The notes under the pieces are model-generated. The model did no database searches. It was given only the letters and a program-made list of their open reading frames with translations, and was not told the DNA's origin. A stretch of 64,000 nt of DNA from Martinezella rhizogenes. GTDB taxonomy: Bacteria; Pseudomonadota; Alphaproteobacteria; Rhizobiales; Rhizobiaceae. Both the position numbers and the translations under genes were made by a program. Shown one piece after another: positions 1 through 8,262 of this stretch. The stretch spans positions 124,001-188,000 of the forward strand of contig NZ_JAPYZZ010000007.1 in the NCBI RefSeq assembly GCF_027460065.1, in the 5' to 3' direction. Position 1 is the first letter of the stretch. Each line of letters opens with the position of its first letter.

Positions 1-3000
1 GCGCCGTTTCCGGCATCGAGCACCGCATCTCCGACACGCTGGAAAGCCGCACGGCTGCCCTGCATGATGTCGTCTCCGGCGCGGAGAGCCGTATCGCCGA
101 TACGCTTGACGGCCGCACCGCCGCTCTTTCCAGCGCGATCTCCGGCGTCGAGGAACGTATTGCCGACACGATGGACAGCCGCACGCTGTCACTCGACATG
201 ACCTTCGCCAATGTCGAGGAGCGGCTTTCCGAGACGCTCGATAACCGCACCTCCGCCCTGACAGGCATTGTTGCCAGCGCTGAAGAAAAGATCGCCGGCG
301 CGCTCGACAGCCGCACGGCCACCTTCGGCGACGTGGTTGCCGGTGCTGAAACCCGTATCGCCGAAACGCTTGATGGCCGCACCGCAGCGCTCAATGCCGT
401 GGTTTCCGGTGCTGAAGAGCGCATCGCGGATGCCCTCGACAGCCGTACCATGGCGCTCGACATGACCTTCTCTGGCGCCGAGGAAAAGATCACCGAAGCG
501 CTCGACACCCGCACCGCAGCCCTTGGCGAACTGGTGGCAAGTGCCGAGACCCGTATTGCCGGCGCGCTCGACAGCCGCACGGATTCGCTGAAGACAGTCG
601 TTTCCGGCGCGGAAGAGCGGATCACCGACCTGCTCGACAGCCGTACCATGGCGCTCGACATGAGCTTCTCCGGCGTCGAAGAAAAGATCACCGATATTCT
701 CGATGGCCGCACTGCCGCCCTGCACAGCGCCGTTGCCGGCGTTGAGGACCGCATTGCCGGCGCGCTCGACAGCCGTACCGCTGCCCTTTCCGGTATCGTA
801 TCAGGCGCGGAAGAACGCATCGCCGATGCGCTTGATAGCCGCACCCTGGCACTCGACATGACGATTTCCGGTGTCGAAGAGCGGATTGCCGAAGCTATGG
901 ATGCGAGAGCGTCGTCGCTTTCGCTTGCCGCTGCCGGCGTCGGCCAGCGTCTCGAGGCAACCGCCTTCACGCTTGAAAACGCCCTTGCCAGCGGTCACGA
1001 GCGGCTGGAAACCATGCTCGGTTCGCAGGCGGAGCGCATTGCCGGTTCGCTGGAGCGCAATAGCGGCCTGATCGAACAAAGCGTTTCGGGTGCCGCCAAC
1101 CGCATCGAAAGCGTCGTGGAGGACGGCAGCAGCCGTTTTGCGCAGACGGTGGAAGAAGGCGTCTCGCGTCTCGAAAGCAACCTGTCGCAATCACATGAGG
1201 ATATCCGCACCGCGCTTGACCAGCGCCAGGCGGATCTTGCAGCGACGCTCAGCTCCGCCACCACCCAGATGGGCGACATGCTCTCCGAGCAGGCGATGAT
1301 GATCGGTACCACGGTCGCCTCCAGCGCCAGCATGCTGGAACTGTCGCTCGAAACCCAGCAGGAGACGCTGCAGAAGGCAATCGACGGCAGTGCGGCAACG
1401 CTGGAAGAGCGCCTTCGCAACAGCGCCGGCGACATTGCCGTCAAGATCGGCGAAGCCGCCCGTGAAATCGGCGGGGCGACCGATGCCCTTTCCTCCCGCA
1501 TCGAAACCTCAATCGGCAATGTCACCACCCGCCTCGACGAGACCGGCGCCCGCATCGAGACCTCTCTCGACGCCCTCCAGACCCGCGTCGGCGGCGATCT
1601 GGCCAACGTCAACAATTCGATCGAGGATGCCGGCCGCCGCTTCGCCGACGCGCTGGAAGACAAGACGGCTGTGTTCGCCCGTACCAGCGACGAGGCCGCC
1701 GAGCGCATCACCGGCATTCTGGACGAGCAGACGACCCGCGTTGCAGACACGTTCGAAAACCGCACCAGCCGTCTGGCCGAAACCTTCGATGCCGGCTCGG
1801 CCCGTATCGACGAGCGCCTCGGCACCATGGACCGGGCGCTGACGATCGGTCTCGACAATGTCAACCGCACCATCGAAGGCAAGGCAAGCGATCTCGCCGT
1901 CAGCCTGCGCGGCGCAGTTACCTCCGCCACCCAGAATATCGGCGACGAAGCGGCTCGCTCTTCCGCCCTGCTCGCCAAGTCCGGCTCTGAATTTGCCGAA
2001 CAGGTGCAGGCGCAGAACGAAGCCTTCACCAAGGCTATCGAGGAACGTTCCGGCGAGATCGTCAATCGCATTTCCGATGCGCAGACCCGTCTCTCCGGCC
2101 AGGCCGCTGCCGTCGCCCAGACCTTCTCCGAGGCTGGCAACATCATCGTCAACAAGGTGGCCGAAGCCGAAGCCGTCGTCCGCTCCCAGGTCGGCGTCAT
2201 CTCGGAGACACTGACCGGTGTCGAATCCGCCCTCGACGCACGCGGTGAATCCATCCGCTCGGCGCTTGATAACCGCACCCGCGAACTCAACTCGATGCTG
2301 GCCAGCCGTTCTGCCGAACTGTCGCGCCTGATCGAGGAGAAGGCGAAACCCGTCGTCGACGAATACGCCACCATCGGCCGCGAAGCCGCCGAAAAGATCG
2401 TTTCCGCTGCCCAGCAGAGCGCAGAGCTTCTGTCGCAGAGCAATAGCGGCATGGTCGGCATGGTGGAACAGGCGATCAGCGATTACGCCAATGCCGGCAC
2501 GGATGCGGCAAGCAAGCTCGTCGCGGCCACCCGCCAGAGCACAGACATGCTGTCGCAGACGCATACCGCCATGGCGGATGCCGTCGAAGAGGGTATCGAG
2601 AAATATGCCCGCTCAGGCAGCGATGCGGCCAACAAGCTCGTCGCAGCCACACGCCAGAGCACGGATATGCTGTCGCAGACCCATAACAGCATGGCCGAGA
2701 TCGTCGAGCAGTCGGCGACCAACTTCAACTCCGCCGTCGAGCGTGCCGCACAGGGCTTCGGCGCGGCCGATGAAGCATTGAATGCCTCTGCAACCCGCTT
2801 CTCCGAATCGGCCTCACAGGCTGCCGACATGGTCTCCAGCTCCAGCCGTCTGCTCGAAGGAAAGATCGACCGTCTGTCGAATATTTCCGGCCAGACGCTG
2901 GCGCAGGTTGCCGGCATCGTTGGCCGCTTCGAGGAACATTCGAAGGTGCTGAGTCAGGCGTCGGAACTGCTCAATGCGGCACAGTCGAGCCTCGTCGGCA

Positions 3001-4394
3001 CGCTGGAAGAGCGTCAGGATGCGCTTCGCAGCCTGTCGGTCGGCCTCGTCAAGCGTTCCGAGGAAATCGAAAGCGCCATGCGCAACGTCGTTGGCGTGGT
3101 GGAAAACACCCTCAACGAGGCCGAGGAGCGTTCGCAGAATGTCGCGGGTAATCTGCGTGACAATCTGCAGGCCTCCTTCTCAGATATCGGCCGCTCGCTC
3201 GACGAGACCGAACAGCGCGCCCGCTCGGCGGCACAGACAATGCGGGGCGCCCTGCTCTCCGCCGGTCAGGACGCCAGCCGCTCGATCGAAAGCACGCTCT
3301 CCGACGCGCAGAAATATTCCGACGAGCTGGTCAACCGCCTGCGCGGCGGTGTCGAATCCTCGCTCTCCGAAGTCGACAACCTTCTGGGCAGTGCCTCGGA
3401 AAAATCCAACGCCGCGGCAGCCAACCTCAAGGAAACGCTGCGCCAGGCCGTCGAGGAGGCCGTCAGCCGCTTTGCAGGAGCGACAGACGAGATCCGCCGT
3501 TCCAGCCACGATATCCGCCGTGAGCTGGATGCAACCCGCGCCGAATTGAAGCGCGGTGCATTCGACCTGCCGGAAGAGGCCAAGGAAAGTGCAGCCGCCA
3601 TGCGCCGCGCCGTTTCCGAACAGATCAAGGCCCTGCAGGATATTTCCCAGCTCGTCGGTCGCTCGACCCACCAGATGGAAGTGTCCGAACCCGTCGCCCT
3701 TGCCATCGCCGCAACCCAGCCCGTCGCAGAACGCCGCGTCGAGCCGCGTCCGCAGCCGGCGGCGGCGGCTCCGGTGCAGCAGCGCCCGGCACAGCCGCAG
3801 CCTGCCCCCGCATTGCGTGGTGCGCTGCCGCTTGAGAACCGCCAGGTCGAAAACCGCCAAGTCGAAAATCGTCAGGCACCCGCCCCGGCACAGCCGGTCG
3901 CAACCAACCCGGCCGGACGCCGGGAAGAAGGCGGCGGCTGGATCAGCGATCTCCTGCGCGGCGCGTCCCAGGAGACACCGGCTGCATCCACACCGCGCGC
4001 CAGCACCGAGCAGCAGCCCACCCGTGCGGCCGACACCCGCAATCCCCGGCACATGGTGGAATCGCTGAATTCGCTTTCGGTCGATATTGCCCGCGCCATC
4101 GATCACGATGCCTCCGTGGAACTGTGGCGTCGCTACCAGCGTGGCGAGCGCGACGTCTTCACCCGTCGCCTCTACACGCTGAAGGGCCAGACGACGTTTG
4201 ACGAGATCAAGCGCAAATACGAACGGGAAGCGGAATTCCGCACCGCCGTGGACCGCTACATCACAGATTTCGAGAAGCTGCTCGCCGACGTGGCCCGCAC
4301 CGACCGCGACCGGAGCGTCACCCAGTCCTACCTTACCTCCGATACCGGCAAGGTCTATACGATGCTGGCCCACGCGGCGGGCCGGTTTAATTGA
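1..4394 (+). CDS. gpr: Growth pole ring protein GPR (C-terminal part; 5' end outside window)
   Basis: The reading frame is open from base 3 with no start in the window, so about 1,464 C-terminal residues are present. The product is almost wholly helical. It begins with 22-residue amphipathic repeats ('DSRTxAL...SGxEERIADAL', about 14 units to base ~900), continues as a long coiled coil with three 40-residue repeats (2385-2744), then has a Pro/Gln/Ala-rich linker (about 3720-4030, with repeated VENRQ) and a compact charged C-terminal domain (about 4050-4394). This architecture and the neighbourhood match the roughly 2,100-residue apolipoprotein-like GROWTH POLE RING protein of A. tumefaciens, which forms a ring at the growing pole and is needed for polar growth and rod shape. 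The identity rests on recall of that family. The cell-wall genes mrcA and amiC lie 5-9 kb downstream on the other strand. A strong terminator follows the stop codon. Confidence 0.85.
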   Translation, partial: AVSGIEHRISDTLESRTAALHDVVSGAESRIADTLDGRTAALSSAISGVEERIADTMDSRTLSLDMTFANVEERLSETLDNRTSALTGIVASAEEKIAGALDSRTATFGDVVAGAETRIAETLDGRTAALNAVVSGAEERIADALDSRTMALDMTFSGAEEKITEALDTRTAALGELVASAETRIAGALDSRTDSLKTVVSGAEERITDLLDSRTMALDMSFSGVEEKITDILDGRTAALHSAVAGVEDRIAGALDSRTAALSGIVSGAEERIADALDSRTLALDMTISGVEERIAEAMDARASSLSLAAAGVGQRLEATAFTLENALASGHERLETMLGSQAERIAGSLERNSGLIEQSVSGAANRIESVVEDGSSRFAQTVEEGVSRLESNLSQSHEDIRTALDQRQADLAATLSSATTQMGDMLSEQAMMIGTTVASSASMLELSLETQQETLQKAIDGSAATLEERLRNSAGDIAVKIGEAAREIGGATDALSSRIETSIGNVTTRLDETGARIETSLDALQTRVGGDLANVNNSIEDAGRRFADALEDKTAVFARTSDEAAERITGILDEQTTRVADTFENRTSRLAETFDAGSARIDERLGTMDRALTIGLDNVNRTIEGKASDLAVSLRGAVTSATQNIGDEAARSSALLAKSGSEFAEQVQAQNEAFTKAIEERSGEIVNRISDAQTRLSGQAAAVAQTFSEAGNIIVNKVAEAEAVVRSQVGVISETLTGVESALDARGESIRSALDNRTRELNSMLASRSAELSRLIEEKAKPVVDEYATIGREAAEKIVSAAQQSAELLSQSNSGMVGMVEQAISDYANAGTDAASKLVAATRQSTDMLSQTHTAMADAVEEGIEKYARSGSDAANKLVAATRQSTDMLSQTHNSMAEIVEQSATNFNSAVERAAQGFGAADEALNASATRFSESASQAADMVSSSSRLLEGKIDRLSNISGQTLAQVAGIVGRFEEHSKVLSQASELLNAAQSSLVGTLEERQDALRSLSVGLVKRSEEIESAMRNVVGVVENTLNEAEERSQNVAGNLRDNLQASFSDIGRSLDETEQRARSAAQTMRGALLSAGQDASRSIESTLSDAQKYSDELVNRLRGGVESSLSEVDNLLGSASEKSNAAAANLKETLRQAVEEAVSRFAGATDEIRRSSHDIRRELDATRAELKRGAFDLPEEAKESAAAMRRAVSEQIKALQDISQLVGRSTHQMEVSEPVALAIAATQPVAERRVEPRPQPAAAAPVQQRPAQPQPAPALRGALPLENRQVENRQVENRQAPAPAQPVATNPAGRREEGGGWISDLLRGASQETPAASTPRASTEQQPTRAADTRNPRHMVESLNSLSVDIARAIDHDASVELWRRYQRGERDVFTRRLYTLKGQTTFDEIKRKYEREAEFRTAVDRYITDFEKLLADVARTDRDRSVTQSYLTSDTGKVYTMLAHAAGRFN
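42..908 (+). repeat. 66-bp in-frame tandem repeats in gpr
   Basis: About 13 consecutive 66-bp units encode a 22-residue (two-hendecad) repeat. The conserved D-[SGNT]-R-T core begins at 42, 108, 174, 240, 306, 372, 438, 504, 570, 636, 702, 768 and 834, with a degraded copy at 900. Some units are nearly identical in DNA, for example those at 438 and 636, which suggests expansion by recombination within the gene. Fixed 22-residue helical repeats are typical of apolipoprotein-like lipid- or surface-binding helices. Confidence 0.9.
2385..2744 (+). repeat. Three 120-bp in-frame repeats in gpr
   Basis: Three tandem 40-residue units begin at 2385, 2505 and 2625. The core reads AA-x-KLVAATRQSTDMLSQ in the last two copies and AAEKIVSAAQQSAELLSQ in the first. 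Copies two and three are almost identical, so the last duplication looks recent. The units lie in the coiled-coil part of the protein and are unrelated in sequence to the 22-residue repeats upstream. Confidence 0.85.
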
Positions 4395-4419
4395 CCCTTC
4401 ACGCCAAGCTTAACTATCA

Positions 4420-4450
4420 AACCCCGGCTCTGGCCGGGGTTTCGTTTTTT
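4420..4450 (+). terminator. Rho-independent terminator of gpr
   Basis: A GC-rich hairpin (AACCCCGGC / GCCGGGGTT around a short CTCTG loop) starts 25 bp after the gpr stop codon and is followed by a T run. Confidence 0.85.
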
Positions 4451-4701
4451 GTTTGAAAAGCTCCGCCAAACTGGGAAATTCCGGCGTATGCAGATAAGGC
4501 TCGTGGCGACTATCCGCAGCACACCTTATTTTCGGGTTCAAGCCACGCAGAAATAGTGTTTTCAAATAAAAATCGCACTTGGCGAATCTCGACGCAGAAG
4601 CTTCGATAAAAATTTAATTTATATTGAATTACGGCGCTATTTTACTTATTATTTTTTGGTATATTACTATACGATTTATCGTATTTAATTAGAAAATACT
4701 T
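4451..4701. other. AT-rich intergenic stretch
   Basis: No gene is visible. From about 4540 to 4700 the DNA is strikingly AT-rich compared with the rest of the window, with long A/T runs and a 16-bp palindrome just before the next gene. It probably holds the promoter and operator of the small lipoprotein gene. Confidence 0.5.
4669..4684. promoter_or_regulatory. Perfect 16-bp palindrome, candidate operator
   Basis: The sequence ATACGAT-TT-ATCGTAT is a perfect inverted repeat ending 17 bp before the ATG at 4702. Size and position suit a dimeric repressor site or an element overlapping the -10 region. No regulator gene is adjacent. Confidence 0.4.
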
Positions 4702-5079
4702 ATGAATTTAAAAAATATTGCCATAATAGCAACACTTCCTTTCCAGCTCACTTCTTGCGCCAGATTTGACGAGGATCCAGAAGCCGTCAATAAGTGCGAC
4801 AGAGGTAAGATAGAACAAACTCTTAAGGACTTTTATGGCCATCGTGAAAGAGAGATACAAACAATAGTCCGACATATTAACTACCGGAAATTTTCCTCGG
4901 AATGCTTGGGTACGCTTGAGGTGAGAACCCCAATTTACGGTTGGCCAACTGAGCGCAAATACCCCGAAATATCGATGGGTTGGAATTTGCACTATAGCAT
5001 ACAGGAGAAAACAGGGATCTGCCTGAGGAAGTCCACTACAATCGCGTCGATAAGAATAGACACTATTTGCCATAGATAG
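4702..5079 (+). CDS. Small putative lipoprotein, AT-rich orphan
   Basis: The product is 125 residues. The N-terminus has a short positive segment, a hydrophobic stretch and the lipobox-like sequence LTSC ending near residue 19, so it is probably exported and lipid-modified at that cysteine. The rest is polar, contains three further cysteines, and belongs to no family I recognise. There is no clear Shine-Dalgarno sequence before the ATG. Base composition and codon use (AAA, ATA, AAT and TTT frequent) differ sharply from the GC-rich genes on both sides, which suggests horizontal acquisition. Whether it is expressed is uncertain, but the signal sequence with lipobox argues against a chance ORF. 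Confidence 0.55.
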   Translation: MNLKNIAIIATLPFQLTSCARFDEDPEAVNKCDRGKIEQTLKDFYGHREREIQTIVRHINYRKFSSECLGTLEVRTPIYGWPTERKYPEISMGWNLHYSIQEKTGICLRKSTTIASIRIDTICHR

Positions 5080-5142
5080 TTCCTCGGACACATCGAGAAT
5101 CCTATAAACCACCAGTCAAAATTTTCCTTCAGCGCCCCGAAA

Positions 5143-6060
5143 TCAAAGTTCGAACGTACCCGATGCAACCCGCACCGCGTGGCCGCCGATGCGGGCGCGG
5201 GCGATTTCGTTGTCCTTGATGTCCATGCGCAGGTGGATGTGGGATGGTCTTTCCATTTCCACGCCCTGCTCTATCAGGAGCGGATGGTGGCCGTCCGTCA
5301 GCCCGTCGAAATGGTGGATGGCGCCAGAGAGAGCGGCGGCGGCCGAGCCGGTGGCCGGGTCTTCCGCAATCCCCATCTCCGGGGAGAACATGCGGGCATG
5401 GAACTTCGCCGCATGGTTGACGCCGCCGCGACAGTAGATATAGGCCGCCGCCAGCAAGCCCTCGACCAGCGGCGCGGTGCGCAGCCAGAGATTGGCGTCG
5501 AAATCCATGTCGCGGACGGCGGCGATATTGTGCATCGGCACCAGAAGGAAAGGCACGCCGGCGGTCCAGATCGAGGGCACATGATTCTCGAAGCCTAGAT
5601 GCCCCTCGCTGACGCCAAGCGCATCGGCGAGCGCGGCGTGATTAAGCGGCAGCTCGACGCGGGAGGATTTGCGTGGCAGGTCGAATTCCGCGAAGCTGAC
5701 GGCGCCGGCGCGCATCTTCACCGCACAGCGTACCGGACCGACCTTCTCTTCCAGCACGCAGACCATATCGATATCGTCATCGCCCTCGCCGCGATTGCGC
5801 TCGGCAATGGCGACTGCCGCACCGACTGTCGGGTGGCCGGCGAAGGGCAATTCGCCTGACGGTGTAAAGATGCGCAGCGAAGCCGCGTGTGAGGGATTGC
5901 TGGATCGGTTGATGAAGACCGTCTCGGAGAGGTTCATTTCCCGCGCAATCGCCTGCATGGTGTCCTGGGAAAGATCATCGGCGTCATACATGACCGCCAG
6001 CGGATTTCCCGCCATTTTCGTCTCGGTAAAGACATCATAGATATCGTAGTTCAGCGCCAC
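5143..6060 (-). CDS. PhzF-family isomerase/epimerase-like protein
   Basis: The 305-residue product has the two-lobed DapF-like fold signature of the PhzF family. NLSETVF contains the conserved glutamate (Glu46) that acts as acid/base in PhzF; GELPFAGHPTVGAA lies near residue 70; EDPATGSAAAAL is in the C-terminal lobe. Length is normal. In Pseudomonas PhzF isomerises a phenazine precursor, but no phenazine genes are present here and most bacterial homologues have no known substrate, so the specific reaction is unassigned. The gene is monocistronic and convergent with the lipoprotein gene. Confidence 0.85.
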   Translation of the reverse strand: MALNYDIYDVFTETKMAGNPLAVMYDADDLSQDTMQAIAREMNLSETVFINRSSNPSHAASLRIFTPSGELPFAGHPTVGAAVAIAERNRGEGDDDIDMVCVLEEKVGPVRCAVKMRAGAVSFAEFDLPRKSSRVELPLNHAALADALGVSEGHLGFENHVPSIWTAGVPFLLVPMHNIAAVRDMDFDANLWLRTAPLVEGLLAAAYIYCRGGVNHAAKFHARMFSPEMGIAEDPATGSAAAALSGAIHHFDGLTDGHHPLLIEQGVEMERPSHIHLRMDIKDNEIARARIGGHAVRVASGTFEL

Positions 6061-6364
6061 ATCCGTCTCCTGCCACTCGTCATTCCGGCTGCCTTGGCAA
6101 ACTGCATCACGTCGCCCCGCATCGCAACCCTTGTCGGCGGGCGCAAATCAAGAAGCTGTGGACCGGAACTGCAAGACGCTTCGCAATGGAACGCTTGGCG
6201 GTTCGAAAGGCCTTGTCGTCTGCCGTCGTCTTCATGTACCAAGGGTGCGTCTGGCGGCTTGTTATCTACCTCCCGGTTGAGGTTTAAAGATTTCGAACCG
6301 CTTCAACGGTTTACAGCGTCCTGCACGGGCCGGTTCCGGTCTGCGCCGTTGTTGAGGGAAGCGG
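6061..6364. other. Divergent intergenic region phzF-like / nadK
   Basis: This 304-bp stretch between divergent genes should hold both promoters. A small hairpin (AACCG-cttcaa-CGGTT) lies at about 6296-6311, before nadK. No RNA gene or convincing small ORF was seen. Confidence 0.4.
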
Positions 6365-7138
6365 ATGTCGCATTCTACCTATTCACTGTCCTTCGTCGCC
6401 TCCCCATCCGAGGAGGCGCAGATGGCGTTGAAAGAGCTGAAAGCCGTTTATGATGATACGCCGTTCGAAGAGGCCGATGTGATCGTTGCGCTCGGCGGCG
6501 ACGGTTTCATGCTGCAGATTCTCAACGAGACGATGAATTCCGGCAAGCGGGTCTATGGCATGAACCGGGGGTCCGTCGGTTTCCTGATGAATGACTACCG
6601 GGTGGACGGCCTCACCCAGCGCATCGCTGTGGCGAGCGGCAATGATTTCCATCCCCTGCGCATGACGACGACGGATTCCGACGGCGATGAGTTTACCGCG
6701 CTCGCAATGAACGAAGTCAGCCTGTTTCGCCAGTCGCATCAGGCCGCCAAGCTGCGTGTCGAGGTAGATGGCAAGGTACGGCTGGAGGAACTGATCTGCG
6801 ACGGCATGATGGTGGCGACCCCTGCAGGCTCGACGGCTTACAATTTCTCCGCCCATGGGCCGATCCTGCCGCTCGAATCACCGCTTCTGGCACTGACCCC
6901 GGTCAGCGCTTTCCGGCCGCGACGCTGGCGCGGCGCGCTTTTGCCGAATAAGGTAACCGTCGATATTCATGTTCTCGAGCGCGACAAACGCCCGGTGAAC
7001 GCGGTGGCCGACCATACCGAGGTCAAATCCGTTCGTCACGTCAGGATCGCACAATCGCAGGACAGGACGGCGAGAATTCTATCGGATCCGGATCGTTCTT
7101 GGTCGGACCGGGTTCTCGCCGAACAGTTCAACAATTAA
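6365..7138 (+). CDS. nadK: NAD kinase
   Basis: NAD kinase phosphorylates NAD to NADP in the cytoplasm. The 257-residue protein carries the diagnostic GGDG motif (residues 44-47 in VALGGDGFML), a MNEVSL segment, and the glycine-rich ATPAGSTAYNFSAHGP motif. It is compact, without the N-terminal extension of some homologues, which is usual in Rhizobiales. The gene is followed after 19 bp by a gene for an exported protein and may be cotranscribed with it. Confidence 0.95.
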   Translation: MSHSTYSLSFVASPSEEAQMALKELKAVYDDTPFEEADVIVALGGDGFMLQILNETMNSGKRVYGMNRGSVGFLMNDYRVDGLTQRIAVASGNDFHPLRMTTTDSDGDEFTALAMNEVSLFRQSHQAAKLRVEVDGKVRLEELICDGMMVATPAGSTAYNFSAHGPILPLESPLLALTPVSAFRPRRWRGALLPNKVTVDIHVLERDKRPVNAVADHTEVKSVRHVRIAQSQDRTARILSDPDRSWSDRVLAEQFNN

Positions 7139-7157
7139 ACCAACCACCACGATTGCC

Positions 7158-7658
7158 ATGCACGTCAAAAAAACGCTCTTCGCTGCTCTGCTTCTCGCCA
7201 TGGCTGCTTTGCCTGCCCGGGCGCAGACGCCGGCGATCGACACGCTGCCCGTTTCCGCCATATTCGTCGTCAGCAGCGGCATGTGGGAAGACCGGAACCT
7301 GGAGCCCGTAAAAGGCCCTGACGGACAATTGCGGCCACCGCCTGCCTCGCCGACACGGGGCTATTACAAGGTCATTGCGATCCGCCAGGGCGACGGCACT
7401 GCGAAAATCTACCTGCAGCGCATCGTCTTTACCGCCGACGGACCAAGCCTGCTCGAAAATATCGAGCTTGAAGAATTCAGCCAGATGAAATCCTATGTCA
7501 CGGATATCCGTCCGGAAAGCTCGAATGGCGCCTCCGCCTCACCCGGCCTGTTCGTGACCGTCTATCTGAAGACGGACCCGATGGCCAAGGAAGCGGAGAG
7601 CTGGACGATCCTTATCGACGAGCTGGGTGAGATGAAGGTCGAGAAAGCCTCCAACTAA
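7158..7658 (+). CDS. Exported hypothetical protein
   Basis: The product is 166 residues. A classical signal peptide (KK, then a Leu/Ala core, with a likely cut after ALPARAQ near residue 22) points to the periplasm. The mature part is a soluble beta-rich domain with no cysteine and no motif I recognise. The gene follows nadK by 19 bp on the same strand, which suggests one transcript, though no functional link is evident. It is convergent with the isochorismatase-fold gene. Confidence 0.75.
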   Translation: MHVKKTLFAALLLAMAALPARAQTPAIDTLPVSAIFVVSSGMWEDRNLEPVKGPDGQLRPPPASPTRGYYKVIAIRQGDGTAKIYLQRIVFTADGPSLLENIELEEFSQMKSYVTDIRPESSNGASASPGLFVTVYLKTDPMAKEAESWTILIDELGEMKVEKASN

Positions 7659-7717
7659 CGTAGTATTTGGAGGCAACCTATTCGCGATTCCGGCCCTGAC
7701 CGGTGTGCCGGAACACG

Positions 7718-8188
7718 CTAGTTGTTCAGCTCATGTGCCCCGGTGAGAACCGCCCCGAAATGATGCTTCCACAATCTCGCACCCAGTTCACCGCTCCGGT
7801 CGAGACTGGAGCCCACCGTCAACCACGGCAATAGCGTGGGGTGCAGCCCCGCATCGAACAGGGCAAATCCGGCGGCCAGCACGCAGGTATCGGCCTGAAT
7901 GCCGCAGACGAGCACACGGTCGAGTTTCAGAGACAGGAGGTAGTCGATAACCTCCCGGGGTGGCGCATAACCGTGTTTGATGAATATGCGATCTGCCGGC
8001 ACGAGCGACACATCATCGCTGCCCGGCTTCCAGCCCAGTTGCCGTTCGAAGGGGGTAACACCTTCATCATGGCGTTCAACGGTGGCGATGCTGGGCATGG
8101 TTTTAGCGAGCGCGGATATCTCCGCCACGAGCGAGGCCGGCGGACTGAAGCTTGGCTGGACGTCGACGATATAAAGCGCCTGTTTCAT
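7718..8188 (-). CDS. Cysteine hydrolase, isochorismatase fold
   Basis: Starting at the ATG at 8188 gives 156 residues, the better choice because YIVDVQPSF sits at the expected N-terminal position. The catalytic triad of the isochorismatase/nicotinamidase superfamily is visible: Asp9 (VDVQ), Lys71 (FIKHGY) and Cys102 (GIQADTCVLAA). The protein is slightly shorter than nicotinamidases. Its substrate, an amide or isochorismate-like ester, cannot be read from the sequence. The upstream in-frame extension to 8236 overlaps the prfB terminator and is rejected. Confidence 0.85.
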   Translation of the reverse strand: MKQALYIVDVQPSFSPPASLVAEISALAKTMPSIATVERHDEGVTPFERQLGWKPGSDDVSLVPADRIFIKHGYAPPREVIDYLLSLKLDRVLVCGIQADTCVLAAGFALFDAGLHPTLLPWLTVGSSLDRSGELGARLWKHHFGAVLTGAHELNN

Positions 8189-8203
8189 GCGTGTCCTCCA
8201 ACG

Positions 8204-8233
8204 AAAAACCCCTCGCAACGGTTTTGCGAGGGG
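8204..8233 (-). terminator. Rho-independent terminator of prfB
   Basis: Read on the minus strand, a stem CCCCTCGCAA / TTGCGAGGGG is followed by five T residues, 30 bp after the prfB stop codon. It lies just before the start of the hydrolase gene, so that gene needs its own promoter or read-through. Confidence 0.85.
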
Positions 8234-8262
8234 CAACTTTCCGATCGACGCATCAGGGCGTC

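Noticed and set aside
42..908. Possible CRISPR-like or satellite array (66-bp periodic repeats)
   Set aside because: The repeats are contiguous, in frame, diverged at third positions and encode an amphipathic helix, so they are protein repeats, with no unique spacers.
995..2461. 488-codon antisense frame (and others at 1509-2564 and 3180-4373) over gpr
   Set aside because: Antisense frames in a repetitive GC-rich gene are expected to stay open. They show Ser/Arg-rich or Gly-rich compositions and no recognisable domain.
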